Assembly: GCA_947034885.2 (NCBI GenBank)
Contig: OX344751.2
Coordinates: 37,973,082-38,037,081 of the forward strand
DNA: 64,000 nucleotides
Source: Thuidium tamariscinum
Taxonomy: Eukaryota; Streptophyta; Bryopsida; Hypnales; Thuidiaceae
Direction: 5' to 3'
The position numbers were made by a program, and so were the translations under genes. The notes under the pieces were generated by a model, which saw only the letters and a program-made list of their open reading frames with translations, did no database searches and was not told the DNA's origin. Below, one piece after another: positions 22,152 to 32,642 of the stretch (positions are counted from its first letter, which is position 1; every line of letters begins with the position of its first letter).

Positions 22152-22278
22152 TATCAGTGAAAATCATAATGTTACTGATGTGGGAAACAATGCTCTCCTT
22201 CTTTCGTTACCGAGAACGTCAGCTAGGGTAGAGAGTTTTCGTTCCCCACTTCAGTAGCATGATGATTTTCTGGAGATA
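22152..22278 (+). ncRNA. Candidate miRNA-type precursor hairpin 1 of 5
   Basis: A 127-nt imperfect stem. The 5' arm (22152-22186) contains TAATGTTACTGATGTGGGAA. The 3' arm (22242-22278) starts TTCCCCACTTCAGTAGCATG and ends TCTGGAGATA. The blocks GAAAATCAT, ATG and TACTGA pair, with one A/G mismatch and one U-G wobble between them, plus a mismatch where this copy has CACTTC instead of CACATC. Pairing extends weakly into the loop (CTCTC with GAGAG). Hairpins 1 and 2 share this variant. Confidence 0.6.
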
Positions 22279-22370
22279 TTATTGTAATCCTCTGCTCGCT
22301 CATAAAAATGAGTTTCAGAAAGAGTTCAGCTCGAGTACGTGGCCAAGGCTGATTCAACTAGAAATGCATA

Positions 22371-22496
22371 TATCAGTGAAAATCATAATGTTACTGATGT
22401 GGGAAACAATGCTCTAGCTCTTTCGTTACCGAGAATGCTACCTGAGGAGAGAGTTTTCGTTCCCCACTTCAGTAGCATGATGATTTTCTGGAGATA
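22371..22496 (+). ncRNA. Candidate miRNA-type precursor hairpin 2 of 5
   Basis: A 126-nt stem whose two arms are identical to those of hairpin 1, with a slightly different loop. It begins 219 bp after hairpin 1. Confidence 0.6.
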
Positions 22497-22574
22497 TTAT
22501 TGTAATACTCTAGAGACTCTGTTCAATCATCAAAATGTGTTGCAGATCGATAGTGCCAACTGGTGTAGCGTATC

Positions 22575-22697
22575 ATGTCAGTGAAAACCATAATGTTACT
22601 GATGTGGGAAACGCAAAATGCTCATCTTGCAAGAGTGTTCACTGTGCAGGGCGTTGTAGTTCTCCACATCAGTAGCATGATGATTTTCTAGAGATGT
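22575..22697 (+). ncRNA. Candidate miRNA-type precursor hairpin 3 of 5
   Basis: About 123 nt. The 5' arm has GTCAGTGAAAACCATAATG and then TTACTGATGTGGGAA. The 3' arm starts TTCTCCACATCAGTAGCATG and ends TCTAGAGATG. Here TACTGATGTGG pairs completely with CCACATCAGTA. The loop is quite unlike those of hairpins 1 and 2. Confidence 0.6.
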
Positions 22698-22765
22698 ATA
22701 ATCTTCTGGTCGATTATCAAAATGCGTTGCAGACACAGCTCAGAAAGGTCAACCCGTGAACCCCA

Positions 22766-22882
22766 TATCAGTGAAAACCATAATGTTACTGATGTGGGAA
22801 ACAATACTGATTTGCAAGAGAATGTTCTCTGTGCATAAGTTCTAGTTCTCCACATCAGTAGCATGATGATTTTCTGGAGATA
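22766..22882 (+). ncRNA. Candidate miRNA-type precursor hairpin 4 of 5
   Basis: 117 nt. Its 3' arm carries TTCTCCACATCAGTAGCATG. Thirteen consecutive pairs form between GTTACTGATGTGG and CCACATCAGTAGC, one of them a U-G wobble. The stem base is closed by ATATC with GATAT. Confidence 0.6.
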
Positions 22883-22954
22883 TTATAAACCTCCCATCAC
22901 GAATCAAAATGTGTTGCAGACACGGCTCAGAAAGGTTGACTACCTCGTGAAGCA

Positions 22955-23056
22955 TATCAGTGAAAACCATAATGTTACTGATGTGGGAAACAATGATCTC
23001 CACGCTTTGAGAATTCCAGTTCTCCACATCAGTTGCATGATGATTTTCTGGAGATA
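22955..23056 (+). ncRNA. Candidate miRNA-type precursor hairpin 5 of 5
   Basis: The shortest copy, 102 nt with a loop of about 30 nt. The 5' arm is identical to that of hairpin 4; the 3' arm has TTGCATGA in place of TAGCATGA. The spacers between hairpins 2-5 also retain blocks (ATCAAAATGYGTTGCAGA), so the array grew by tandem duplication of a unit of about 190-220 bp. Confidence 0.6.
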
Positions 23057-23256
23057 TTATAAACCTCTTGCTCAACAAGATACATTCCAGCTGCTGCCGT
23101 TGGATCGTGTTGAAATGGTAACATGTTTTCGAAACACCAATTCCTTTCAAATTGTTTGATTTCTCTGCAATCGCCTCTTAGATATATGTATGACCAATTC
23201 CTTTCAAAATTGAGCGTCATTGCTTTTCTTTCAAAGGTGAACCAGCGAAATTAATG

Positions 23257-23262
23257 AATAAA
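23257..23262 (+). terminator. Poly(A) signal AATAAA after the hairpin array
   Basis: A canonical AATAAA in ATGAATAAATCG, about 200 nt after the last hairpin. With the TATA box at 21859 it would frame a primary transcript of about 1.4 kb. Confidence 0.4.
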
Positions 23263-23296
23263 TCGAAATTTGGATCCCAAGTTGTGCACAGTTGAA

Positions 23297-23548
23297 ATGC
23301 AGGTGGTTAGGAGTCGAACTATACCGATTTCACTCTCGGATTATACAGTAGAGGTAGCTGTACCCAATGTTCGGTTGCACGATAAGAGTTCTCTTAATTT
23401 TTCTTTTGTAGAGGCGGGTTCCAGTGAAAGAATAGAAACCTCAGAGCAAAACCTCAGACTGTTATCCCATGCAGTGGAAGAGCTGGAAAATCTTTCCCAT
23501 TATGTGAGATATAATTTAACGTTCACTTCTTCTCAATCAAAAGACTGA
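23297..23548 (+). CDS. Small unrecognised ORF after the hairpin array
   Basis: An open frame of 83 residues from the first ATG (MQVVRSRTIPISL) to a TGA at 23548. The second half (SEQNLRLLSHAVEELENLSH) has a heptad-like leucine pattern that could form a short coiled coil. No domain is recognised. It could be a short protein, a 3' exon of a longer transcript that includes the hairpins, or a chance frame. Confidence 0.2.
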   Translation: MQVVRSRTIPISLSDYTVEVAVPNVRLHDKSSLNFSFVEAGSSERIETSEQNLRLLSHAVEELENLSHYVRYNLTFTSSQSKD

Positions 23549-24527
23549 ACTGCACACGTTTGTTCCACATAATTATGATTCTTTTAGATCGACTTTAAAG
23601 CTTCTGATCGACAATTTACATCAAAATCCCACCTTCTGCTCCTTGCTGCTTGCAGAGGTGATCCATTATACCACGATCGAGTCACAAATAGCATAGGAAG
23701 GTTCATTCTAGAAGCAAATGATAAATAATAACTAGCAAATCAGCTATTGACACATTAAACAATGATGATATCAGAAGGCTTATAACGTCCATATTCTCAT
23801 GACAACGAGAATTGACGCAAAAAACGTAAGCATGAGAGTATTGGCATCTTTCAGAGCACCAATAATGGGACAGTCAAGTGCACAAAGCTCTAGCTTTAAT
23901 TGTACGTGTGTACATCTGAGATTCCAGATAGGGTTTAAGGAAGTACAAATTTTCTGAAATTTCGCCATTTTATCGAATATGGGGAGTACGTCTTTCACGT
24001 CACTCCAACAGTAGACACAGCATCAAGACATCACAGCAGCTTACTTTAGTCCTGGAAGAGACCTCTGAACCCATAGCCAACCGACAGTGTTACGAAAACC
24101 TCTAGCAAGCAGTGTCGTAAATAATAGAATATGAGGCCCTTGATTGCAAAGAAGATATTGCAACTGACGGAGGATCTGATGGCGATTGATTCTTCGATGA
24201 CATCTCTGTTTGGATTCAATTGCAAATCAGCAAATCTGAGTGACACTGCTGATGGGTCAAATCCACTGTTTAGGCCCAAATTTCAGTTCGCCCAAATGTC
24301 ACTGCAAGTCTGAACTTTCAAGTGCTCGGTGGGTTTTGTAATTTCCATCAATGAAACCCTAATCCTCTGTCGGGTCCTGCCGGGTGGCCTGAATACTATG
24401 ATTCTTCCTAATCGACAATGCTGAACGATTTGACTTCAATCTCATTTTTCTTCTTTTTTAAAAAATGAGACGGAATTTCATTGCAAAAGGGAGAGAAACA
24501 AAACCGCCAGTCACAAGTGCTCTACTC
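23549..24527. other. Intergenic, balanced composition
   Basis: It holds overlapping short frames on both strands (24131-24313 plus, 24046-24279 minus) without recognisable domains. No repeat copy was found. It may be the flank of the hairpin locus or an unrecognised exon. Confidence 0.4.
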
Positions 24528-24892
24528 CGCCAAGTTTTTTTTATTGGTTCTGTCCTTTTGGACACAATCCATGGCATCGACTATGGTGGGTTTTGGATCT
24601 CTATTTCCAAATCTTATCTATAACCTTATTCACACTGCAACATAATGACATACACAAACATTTGTTTTGGGGATCTGGGTAGACCTCTTTTTGGTCAAGG
24701 GGAGGGCTACCTAGAACCTAGGCAGTCCACTGGCTAACCAAGGAGGGTGACTTCATTAAATTCACTATTTATTTCATTTTAATAATTTTGTTTAATTTCC
24801 GTTATGTATAGTATTTTAATATTTTTCTAGCAATAAAACTAATGTTATTGTTCACCTAAGATAGAGCCTTATGGTCACACCATTCTTGTTAG
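24528..24892 (+). repeat. Dispersed repeat R, copy 2
   Basis: It matches R copy 1 from TTATTGGTTCTGTCCTTTTG through TCACACCATTCTTGTT. It is uninterrupted where copy 1 carries its insertion of about 600 bp, so it shows the older state. The far left and far right parts of the repeat are missing. Confidence 0.65.
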
Positions 24893-25179
24893 AGCATAAA
24901 ATTGAAACATGGTGTATAGACTCTAAAAGCTAGAGTTGGCATATGTCTATTTTTAGAAGTTTCTAAAAATGCATCTAAAAAAAGTTCTAATATTTGAAAA
25001 TTATGTCAACATTGCCAAAATGACCACTAATGGTAGTCAAAAATTACTTGAAAAAGTCAAAGGAGAGGTGGATCGTCTTATTAATTGCATATCTTTTCAT
25101 TCAAAATTTAAAGTGTATAGCAAACAAATTTCTTGTAGTGGAAAAAGTCATGTATATATTTAGTGTAAATAAGACAGTT

Positions 25180-26400
25180 AATCTTTAGGAGGTTAGGATG
25201 AGGAATATCTATGAAGCCTAACAATTTTTGTAACTTTTGATAACACAATTAATCCATTAAGGACCGATTGACCACTTTTTGGTTGATATTGACACTTTTT
25301 ATTGGTAGCCAAAGTTTTAGAATGAATTTGGATATAGACCAAAGGGGACAGGTGTAGAGAATTGGGAATTGAATGCATTGGGACAAGAATTACAACAATC
25401 TTTGCTAGTATGTGGTTTAGGGGTTGAAAAAACTAACAAAATATGGGCTAAAAATACAAAAAAATTCTAATAGGAGAACCTTCAATTGCCAAAAAAGTTA
25501 TTCAAAAGACCCAAATATTCATGCCAATTTCATTAGTATAGTTAGATCTTTGGAATGCATCATGATTTGGTATATTTTTCTATATTTAGCTTGAGGCTAG
25601 AAAATGTTTTGTCCGCCCCCAAAATCAACCATGGTCCTTATAGGTTAAAAAGATATTGCATAATATATTTATATGGTGTTTGTTTTTTTATCTATGCAAA
25701 GTGTTTGAGTTGGAAAAGAAACATTACTTTTTAAAAGAAGTAGAAATTTGACATTTGTTTTATGGATCTATATACATATGAAAAACTTTGATAAATGAAT
25801 CAAAAGTTATGAAGAATTTTAGTTTGCGGGTAGTTATGGATTCACTATTTTAAAATAAACTTTGAAGTCCTTTATTTTATTCAATTTTCAATATTTTTGA
25901 AATTTTTTTTTTTGTTGTAGATTGTTTATTTCAACATTGGAACCATTGGAATTGGCAATTTTCAATTTCATATATAACTTCTTAACAATTTAGTATTTTG
26001 AATCACTCTTTACTTCTTTCTATTTACTATTTTTTTCCTATATTTTATGCAAATCCAAATGATATGGAAATTTTCAAGCAAATAGCTTACTTGCCTTAAA
26101 GAATGAATCTAAAAAGTACTACCATTTTGAACATTTTTTCATACAAATGTAAGCTTGTGTAGTAGAGCTACCTGAATCTTTGTGGCCAAAAAAAGGATTT
26201 TGGTCAATTCAAACACTAATATGTTGTAATCCACATAGTACAAATTTCTGAAATTCTTTTTGCATCTTCTCAAACCAACACACTAGAAGATCCTATGGTT
26301 ACATGTGCCTAAAAATAATTTTTTCCAAAAATTTGGTACATGTGTTAAAATGGTAGTGTTGGAGCATTTTTGGTAAAAACATAGTCAAGAAATATTAGGG
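25180..26400. mobile_element. Family A copy 4, truncated and nested
   Basis: The interior matches family A copy 1 (AACAATTTTTGTAACTTTTG at 25219, TTTATTTCAACATTGGAACC near 25925, and a closing GGTAAAAACATAGTCAAG near 26370). It is split by the TTAA element at 25249-25648. The right end runs into a family E element at about 26397. The left end is unclear. Confidence 0.55.
25249..25648. mobile_element. TTAA-flanked element, family F
   Basis: 400 bp bounded by TTAA on both sides. The inverted ends are TTAATCCATTAAGGACC and GGTCCTTATAGGTTAA. It is inserted in family A copy 4, where copy 1 has an uninterrupted sequence with ATAA at the matching place. Non-coding. Confidence 0.65.
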
Positions 26401-26730
26401 AAGATTGAAGCCAAAACAAGACTACAAGTTCCCGAATGTGGAACAGTGCCACATCAACAATTTGACATGGCCAAGACCATACTACATTAGATATTAATTT
26501 ACTAAATTAATTAATTTTTAAATATATTTTTTAATTTAATTTTTAGTTTCTTAATACTTTTTGAAATTTTGAAAATTTTGAAAAAAAATTATTTTTTGGA
26601 AATTCAAAAAATTGGGTTGTTAGTGCTGGTTCATAGTTCTTAGACGGTGTAAGGAATTGTCAAGGGAACAACTCCAAAATGGTCCTTTTTGGCCCTTGAA
26701 TCTCTATTAATGCTTTAGAAATTAAACTAA
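26397..26730. mobile_element. Family E element, copy 2
   Basis: About 330 bp with ends GGGAAGATTGAAGCC and TGGCCCTTGAATCTC, a T/A-rich middle and a CCACATCAACAATTTGACATGG segment. It resembles the innermost element at 19592-19920. Confidence 0.4.
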
Positions 26731-27479
26731 TTGTTGGTATCCAAGACCATAATTTCTACTTAAGAAGGCATTCATCTAATTTTCACCAACCTAATCTTTC
26801 TTCTAATTTTTTCTAGGACACCAACTAGGTGTCAAGAACATTAGTTGAACACCCATGGAAAGATACAATTGTATTGATGGTTTTATAAAAGGAACCTGGA
26901 CAATTTGTTGAAGAGGGGTAATGGTGGGAGTAGGGTTATAAAAATCACATTTAGATAATAATAAAGAATCTTAAAAGTATCATGTTTGAGTGCTAGTTTA
27001 GAGGGTCTTGTTGAAGGTTTTTAGGTTATATTACTAAAAGTCATTGTCTAGTAGAATTGTCAAAAAGTGTAATAAAGATTAAGTATTTGTTTTGAATCAC
27101 TATAGTCTGAAGGCCTCCTTATCATGAAAAAATACCCCAAATTGTCATTTCTATTTCAAGGAGCAAAAAAGAGAATTTTCAATTTTTCTCAATATTTTTG
27201 TTCTAATATCTAACTATGGTATCATGTACTAGCATAAGAATGTAATGAAGAAATTTCAAAAACTTTGATCTCTTAGATTGCAAGATATTTGCATTTCAAG
27301 TGGAAAAAATAGGGTAGGTGGGTAGATAACCTTGCATGTCTAATAATCTAATTAAGGGTTTGGAAAAGAGATTTGAAATAGAAACTTGATTTTCTTAAGT
27401 AAAAAAATTGATGAGTTCTTGAAAAAGAATTTTAATTTAATTAAATTAAATTAAATTAAAAAAACATGACTTACGTAAA
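26731..27479. other. AT-rich intergenic
   Basis: No gene recognised. An AATTA-type pentamer run lies near 27432-27460. Confidence 0.5.
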
Positions 27480-28093
27480 TATCTTCAAAATGAAGGTTTC
27501 CAAGGAAGGAAATGCATAGAAAAATTCTCCAAGTAGAACTTGAAAAGTGCCAAATCTCAAGAAAATAGGTACTTTGATGTTTAAATTAGTTTAAAATAGT
27601 AAAAATAAGTGAATACAAAAAATAAAAAATGTTCATTTGTAACACTTCTATGAGTCTATGGAGATGGTCATGCACCAAAAATCCCACTAAAGTCATATTT
27701 TATATATTTCAAAAAACAAGTAGAAAGAAGCTCACTTTGTAGACTTTCACACCACATAAAATTAATTATTTTAAAAAGTCCTTCCCTAAAGAGCTAAAAG
27801 TCTACTAGAAGACCATCTCATCTAAATTTCATCTCAAAATCATTAAAAAAAGTACTCTTTAGTACTAAAAATCCCTAGACTACAAAGTGTGACATTCAAT
27901 TGAAGTCTATTTTTGGATAATAAAATATTTTTGAAAATTATTAAAAAAATTAAGGAAGGTGTATGATACTTATGAATACCTTTTATACAAATCTTGAGTT
28001 ATTTAGAACCAAAACACAAAAGTTGTGGCCAAAAAACAAATCAATATACAACGTGTGACACAAAATAATACAAGTGTTTCTTGCAATGACCCA
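27480..28093. mobile_element. Family B element, copy 4, left-truncated
   Basis: It shares sequence in order with 45087-45667 (GGAAATGCATAGAAAAATTC, GTACTTTGATGTTTAAATTAG and a GGAGATGGTCATGCACCAAAA block) and ends TTTCTTGCAATGACCCA, the family B terminal repeat. The opposite end is not found. Confidence 0.55.
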
Positions 28094-29327
28094 TCAGCCA
28101 ACACCTCGAGAGTACACAATGGAAGTCAAATTTCAATTTCCAAATGTGCCAAAAAAAACATAAAACTACGGGAACAAACAAACATATATGTCGTATCTTA
28201 CACCCCACAACGGAGTCAACAAATCTTGCAATCTCACTGCTTTTGAGTCGAGCCCGTATTTCAAACACTGCGGGTTGCTCACCGTACCTAAAATCTGAAT
28301 AAAAAAAGCAGGTTGTGAAGTTCTGCCACGTGATCACTATGCATACATACGGGCACTTTCGGCAATGAAATTATGGAAAGCGCAACTTCTTCACATGTGG
28401 ATGCCTCAACAAGTCAGTGCAATGGTTTTGGTGGCATTATTTTATAGTAATACTGTACACTGAAAATGCGATCCAGATCTTCAAAACAATGAAAAGTGAA
28501 GAACCCCCACTTAGAAAGGAGGGATCGCGGGAAAGTTCAAAAGGTCACAATTATTGGGATCAATCTTCCTGACAAACGTTTCCTCACTCCCTCATCACCG
28601 TTTTCTGGCCGTTAATAAGCCTTAGAAGCAATGCAGAGTTGCAGACAGGCTATCCAAGGTCTGATGTGACACCATCCCAAGTGCACCCACTCCTCGAATT
28701 ACTAAAGATCGAAAGAAACACCAAACGCAAAAGTTGGGTGTAAAGTATGTACTGCTTGTCCGTAGCTTGCTACACTTCCAATTGAACATGGTGATCTTAC
28801 AATAAAGATGAGGCTGGTCTGGCAATTCAAAAAGGCCCATCTCTTCTACAGTGTGAGTCATCCTCATGTGTCGAAACGAGGTATTTCTATAGATAACTAC
28901 TTCAATCCCTACGGTTACAAAGAAGAACACTCTCTCTACGATGGTGTCAAAATCTACATTCACTCTCTACCGTTGTGTTAATCCAACTCTACACTCTCGA
29001 GGTCAAAACCAATAAAATCAAGACATTGTTGAATCTGTCTTCGAACACTTGTCAATGCACTGGTTAGTCTTCTGTCTAACTAACTCTAGAGGACAACAAC
29101 TACCCTGTACAATTCTAGAGGCTAGTACAATCAAAACTACAAACTCTCCAAGTGAAGGAACAATCTCTCAGATAAAGACCAAATCACCAAATGAATGCAA
29201 GCTGCTGGTTGATCCGCATCTGTGATTCCCCTCGTCAACGAACATTACGTCACGTCACTGAATGTTCACCAAAATTGTCGAGGCCATTCCAAAGGATTTG
29301 GAAAACCTCTGTTACAATCTCCGAACT
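28094..29327. other. 3' flank of the minus-strand VQ gene
   Basis: Balanced composition. It probably holds the 3' UTR of the VQ gene transcribed leftwards. Short frames (28622-28963 minus) show no domain. No clear minus-strand AATAAA was found close to the gene. Confidence 0.4.
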
Positions 29328-29738
29328 TCACGTCATCGAGAACGTATGCCGATTCTCCAGCGCCACTAGGGTTGTCTCTTCAGGGACAGGAGCGTAGCCT
29401 CCAGCTAATTGGCGTTGATGAAGATACGGCGCCTGGTTCGTGAAGCGAATCGAAGGGAGGCAGTCTAGATAGTTCGGTTGATAATTCAATTGACTGGACC
29501 AGCCCGTCGAGATATCGGGCAACCCGGCCAGGAGAAGCCGAGGAGGTAAATTCCTCGAAATCGAATCAATGTTGAAGGAGCTTATTCCTTCTTCGGGATG
29601 CGTTAGGGAGCGAGACAATTTTGGAGCAATACCAGGGAGCTTCAAATTGGCAGGAGGGTGCATGAAATTGGAGAAGGAGTGATTAAAGGGGGAAGAGAAA
29701 CCATTTTCCTTGTATGAGAAAGGCAACTCCGTCTTCAC
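29328..29738 (-). pseudogene. Stranded C-terminal part of the VQ gene after an in-frame TAG
   Basis: 136 codons in the same frame as exon 2, directly after the TAG at 29739-29741. It still resembles the C-terminal half of the paralogue at 62412-62938: VKTELPF against VKMEPVN, a LLAGLPDIS segment against LFAGLPELS, a YLDCL segment against FLDCL, and the end TTLVALENRHTFSMT against GTMVALENIQAFMLT. Preservation of the extreme C-terminus means the stop is recent, or is removed by splicing, or sits between two separately used parts. The preceding bases TTTCCTCCTAG|GTGAAG look like a 3' splice site. A phase-0 donor GTGAAG at 29867 would give a 129-nt intron removing 43 codons, including a conserved segment. 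Confidence 0.6.
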
Positions 29739-30693
29739 CTAGGAGGAAAGCATGGTGCCTATGGCGGGGGAAGGACCGTCGAAATGGGAGAACATCAACA
29801 AGTTGTTGTTGTTGTCGAATTCAAATTCGGAGTCGAAGGGACTCCAGGGGGAGTTCAATTGCTTCACCACAGTCGCTAATTCACCACAGCGGTTGCGAGT
29901 AGTGGGACCAAACACCACGAACGTGGCTGAATCCTCCGAGCTCATGGGGGAGCCCCAATTTGACATTGCAGACGAGGACACTGAACCTGAAAAATGCATA
30001 GGAATTGAAATCAAACTCGTCGTCAATAATCGTTGAAACTTGAACCTCACAAAATTCTAAACTGCGACCTACGGGATCAAAATTGTGATCTTCCAGTTCC
30101 AAACTGCGACCTAGTAGCTTGCGGTTCAAAACAAAGCCTTCCGTGAGTCAAAACTGGAATTTTCCGTACGTATGATCTCGAAATGAGTAGCAAGGTTCGA
30201 GACAATTCATCAAGAGATATGGGAAAGAATTGAATTAGCGCTCATTACCTTGTCGTTGAATGGAGGCGCCCTCGACAGTGTGCTGAATTGGCTCCGTAGT
30301 AGCGGATTCAGGATTCGACGCTCTCCTGGACCCACTCGCCTCCCTCGCCTTTTCAACTTTCTTCTTGGGCGCCGGCTTCATCTTCTTCAGCCGCAACCTC
30401 GTGTCATTGGATCCCGTAAGCTTCTGCACTAGCAACATGAAGTCGTCCGGCTCCGTGTGCATCACTTTGGGCGAGTACGTGTGGATGATGACCGGCGGTC
30501 GGTACTGCACTTGTGGCAATGGCAACGGCGACTTCCAAATGTGCTGAGAGTCTTTCCTCACTTTTAACGGGGAGTTCCGATTCTCCTGCTTCCGAATTCC
30601 AAAGGTAAGTCCTCCTGCAAGCAGGTCCTTCCCGTCCATGGCACTAAAATCTTGTGCCCTTGTACTACTGATGACAGGCGTATAGGGACTCAT
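29739..30693 (-). CDS. MKS1-like VQ-motif protein, truncated by a nonsense codon
   Basis: Exon 1 is 30693-30249 and exon 2 is 29986-29739 (TAG). The intron of 262 nt has donor CAAG|GTAATG and acceptor TTTTTCAG|GTTCAG; the phase-1 junction restores GSV, exactly as in the paralogue. The predicted product is 230 residues. Residues 41-58 (SPLKVRKDSQHIWKSPLP) resemble the conserved N-terminal MAP-kinase docking region of MKS1-type VQ proteins. Residues 85-94 (FMLLVQKLTG) are the VQ motif, followed by a basic nuclear-localisation-like run (RLRLKKMKPAPKKK). VQ proteins are nuclear cofactors of WRKY factors, and MKS1 is an MPK4 substrate in Arabidopsis; the role here is inferred. The start is the first ATG and matches the paralogue (CAGGATGAGTCC). 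The conserved C-terminus lies beyond the TAG. It may be a pseudogene, a truncated form or an alternatively spliced gene. Confidence 0.75.
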
Positions 30694-32642
30694 CCTGATC
30701 GATCTCAATGCCAGACGATCCTAAGCCTTGGAATTCTTAAACCTTCCGTCACCGTAGCAACACACCTCCTATTGCAAACACAGGTTTATCACCATTATCC
30801 CTCGGTGGCTGCGCCAACCAGCAAAGGCAACTGCACGGTGGACACTGGAGATGACGACAGGGAGAGCGAAAGATGAGGAAACCAGGGCAGGGCCGTGCTT
30901 AACAAGGATGAGCCTGGAGGGGTTTAATGGAACCTGTAGACAAGATGCTTGGGAAACCATTGCATCTTTTGCAGGGAATCTGATCTTAAGGCGCTCGGTG
31001 TGGGTGGAGTGGGGGGCCATTTGGACATGCTATCGCTTTGCTCGCTGGGCCAGTGACTGTAGCTGTAATTTCCTGCTACTGTATATGAATGAATGAATAA
31101 TATGCAATAAGTCCAGTTGTATTCAGTTTTATTTTTCAGTTGAAAGGACTGACTGTCGTCAGTTGCATCTGGAGCAAGAACAAGAGTCGTTTTTATGTCA
31201 TGGTAAGAGTAGTTGCGTTCACCTCGGTGTACTCTCCTTTCAATTCAGTGTTGTGAGGTCTTGATTCATTGCAATTCAGGGCAGTCCTGGAAAAGGGATC
31301 GGGGCTTAGGCATCAAAGGCATTCAAAGGATAAGTTTAGAAACTTGAGCATGCGGCTAGGGTGGGCATTTGATGTGATAAGGCATTTTGGCTTACTGATG
31401 TGATAAGGCATTTTGGCTTACAATGGTGGGGTCAAGAAAAAACGATTGTTTTTGCAGTTCCTACACGAAGAAGCAAAGATCTTACACCATGAGTTGCGCA
31501 CTTACGGCACTCTTCAAGTTACAGTACAGTTTTCTTTGTTGCATGGAATGTGATGTATTCTAAGTTTGGGAAACTTCACTGCGAGCCGATCTTTTGCTTG
31601 GTAAGTCGAATGGAAAATACATTATCGTGATTTTCAAGGCTCTTTTCGGTATGATTACATATTGCTATGCAGATAGAACACTATATAGGGAGCATACTAC
31701 ACAAGACTCATTTGTACATACATTCACAAGCAAGTCAAGTGAATTGGCCACCATCCTTGCCATTCATTTCTACATCCTCATGAAGCCTCCATTATGCATT
31801 TATGCATAGCATGGCTATGAAGTGTGAAAATATTTGTTGACTTTGATAGCTTAGAAAGTAACTTTCTTGATGTAAGGCAACCTAATTGTCAAGGCAACCT
31901 CATTTCACTATTTCGTGTAAGGCAATGGTCTAATTGGGGTACCTCCAAAAGCTACTTTAGCTATAAAATGGACTAGTTGAGCAACTTTTAATAAGTCCCT
32001 CTTCAAAACAAAATAACAAATGAAGTAACCAAATGTGGTTGTCTTTCTTACATATACTAATAGGGTACTTAAGAAAAAAAATTCACCAAATTGAAGCCTT
32101 TAAACAATTCTTAAATGAATTTCTTGCTCAAAAAACAAAATTTGTCCCAAAGTTACAAAAACATTATAGAAATTTATTTAAAATATCAAATGACATCAAT
32201 TTTGTACCATTTTCACGTGAATTCCATTTATATGTACACTACTTAGAATAATTAGTTTATAGGAATAAAAATTCTATTCATTTAGTGATGCAATGCTTGC
32301 AAATGTTGATTTTAGGCAACTTTTTTGACAAGGCATAAAAATATGATAAATATTCATTCAAATAAAAAATTGCATAGATTGAAACATTTCATTATACCTA
32401 GTTGCACATTTTTTGATTATTCATTTATTTTATAAAAACATTAAATTGAAGGAAATGAAAAAATTGGTCAAAAATTAGAAAAATCGAGATATATTTATAA
32501 TTTTCAATTTTTTGCTTAGCATCAAAGATAGAATTCACCATCTAAATCGATGAATTTTAGATAGTCCACACTAGTCTTTCAAACTAGAGGTTCCCTTCTT
32601 CTTTTAGAAACATGTATTTCTTACTCTCATAAGTGCTTGAAT
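30694..32642. other. Upstream region of the minus-strand VQ gene, then AT-rich DNA
   Basis: The first kilobase has balanced composition and probably contains the promoter and leader of the VQ gene. The sequence immediately upstream of the ATG ends ATCAG|G, so a 5' UTR intron is possible, as in the paralogue. From about 31600 the DNA is AT-rich. No other gene recognised. Confidence 0.4.
31370..31421. repeat. Perfect 26-bp tandem duplication
   Basis: The unit TGATGTGATAAGGCATTTTG plus GCTTAC occurs twice without mismatch (31370-31395 and 31396-31421), a recent local duplication upstream of the VQ gene. Confidence 0.95.

Noticed and set aside
22152-23056. CRISPR-like array of regularly spaced repeats
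   Set aside because: The repeats are long inverted-arm hairpins with a period of about 190-220 bp in a plant genome, not short direct repeats with unique spacers.
22842-23159. Open frames of about 100 codons on both strands across the hairpins
   Set aside because: They are mirror readings of the inverted arms (the same peptide fragments recur), so they arise from the repeat structure.
29752-30036. Plus-strand frame of 94 codons
   Set aside because: Antisense to VQ exon 2 and its intron; no motif.
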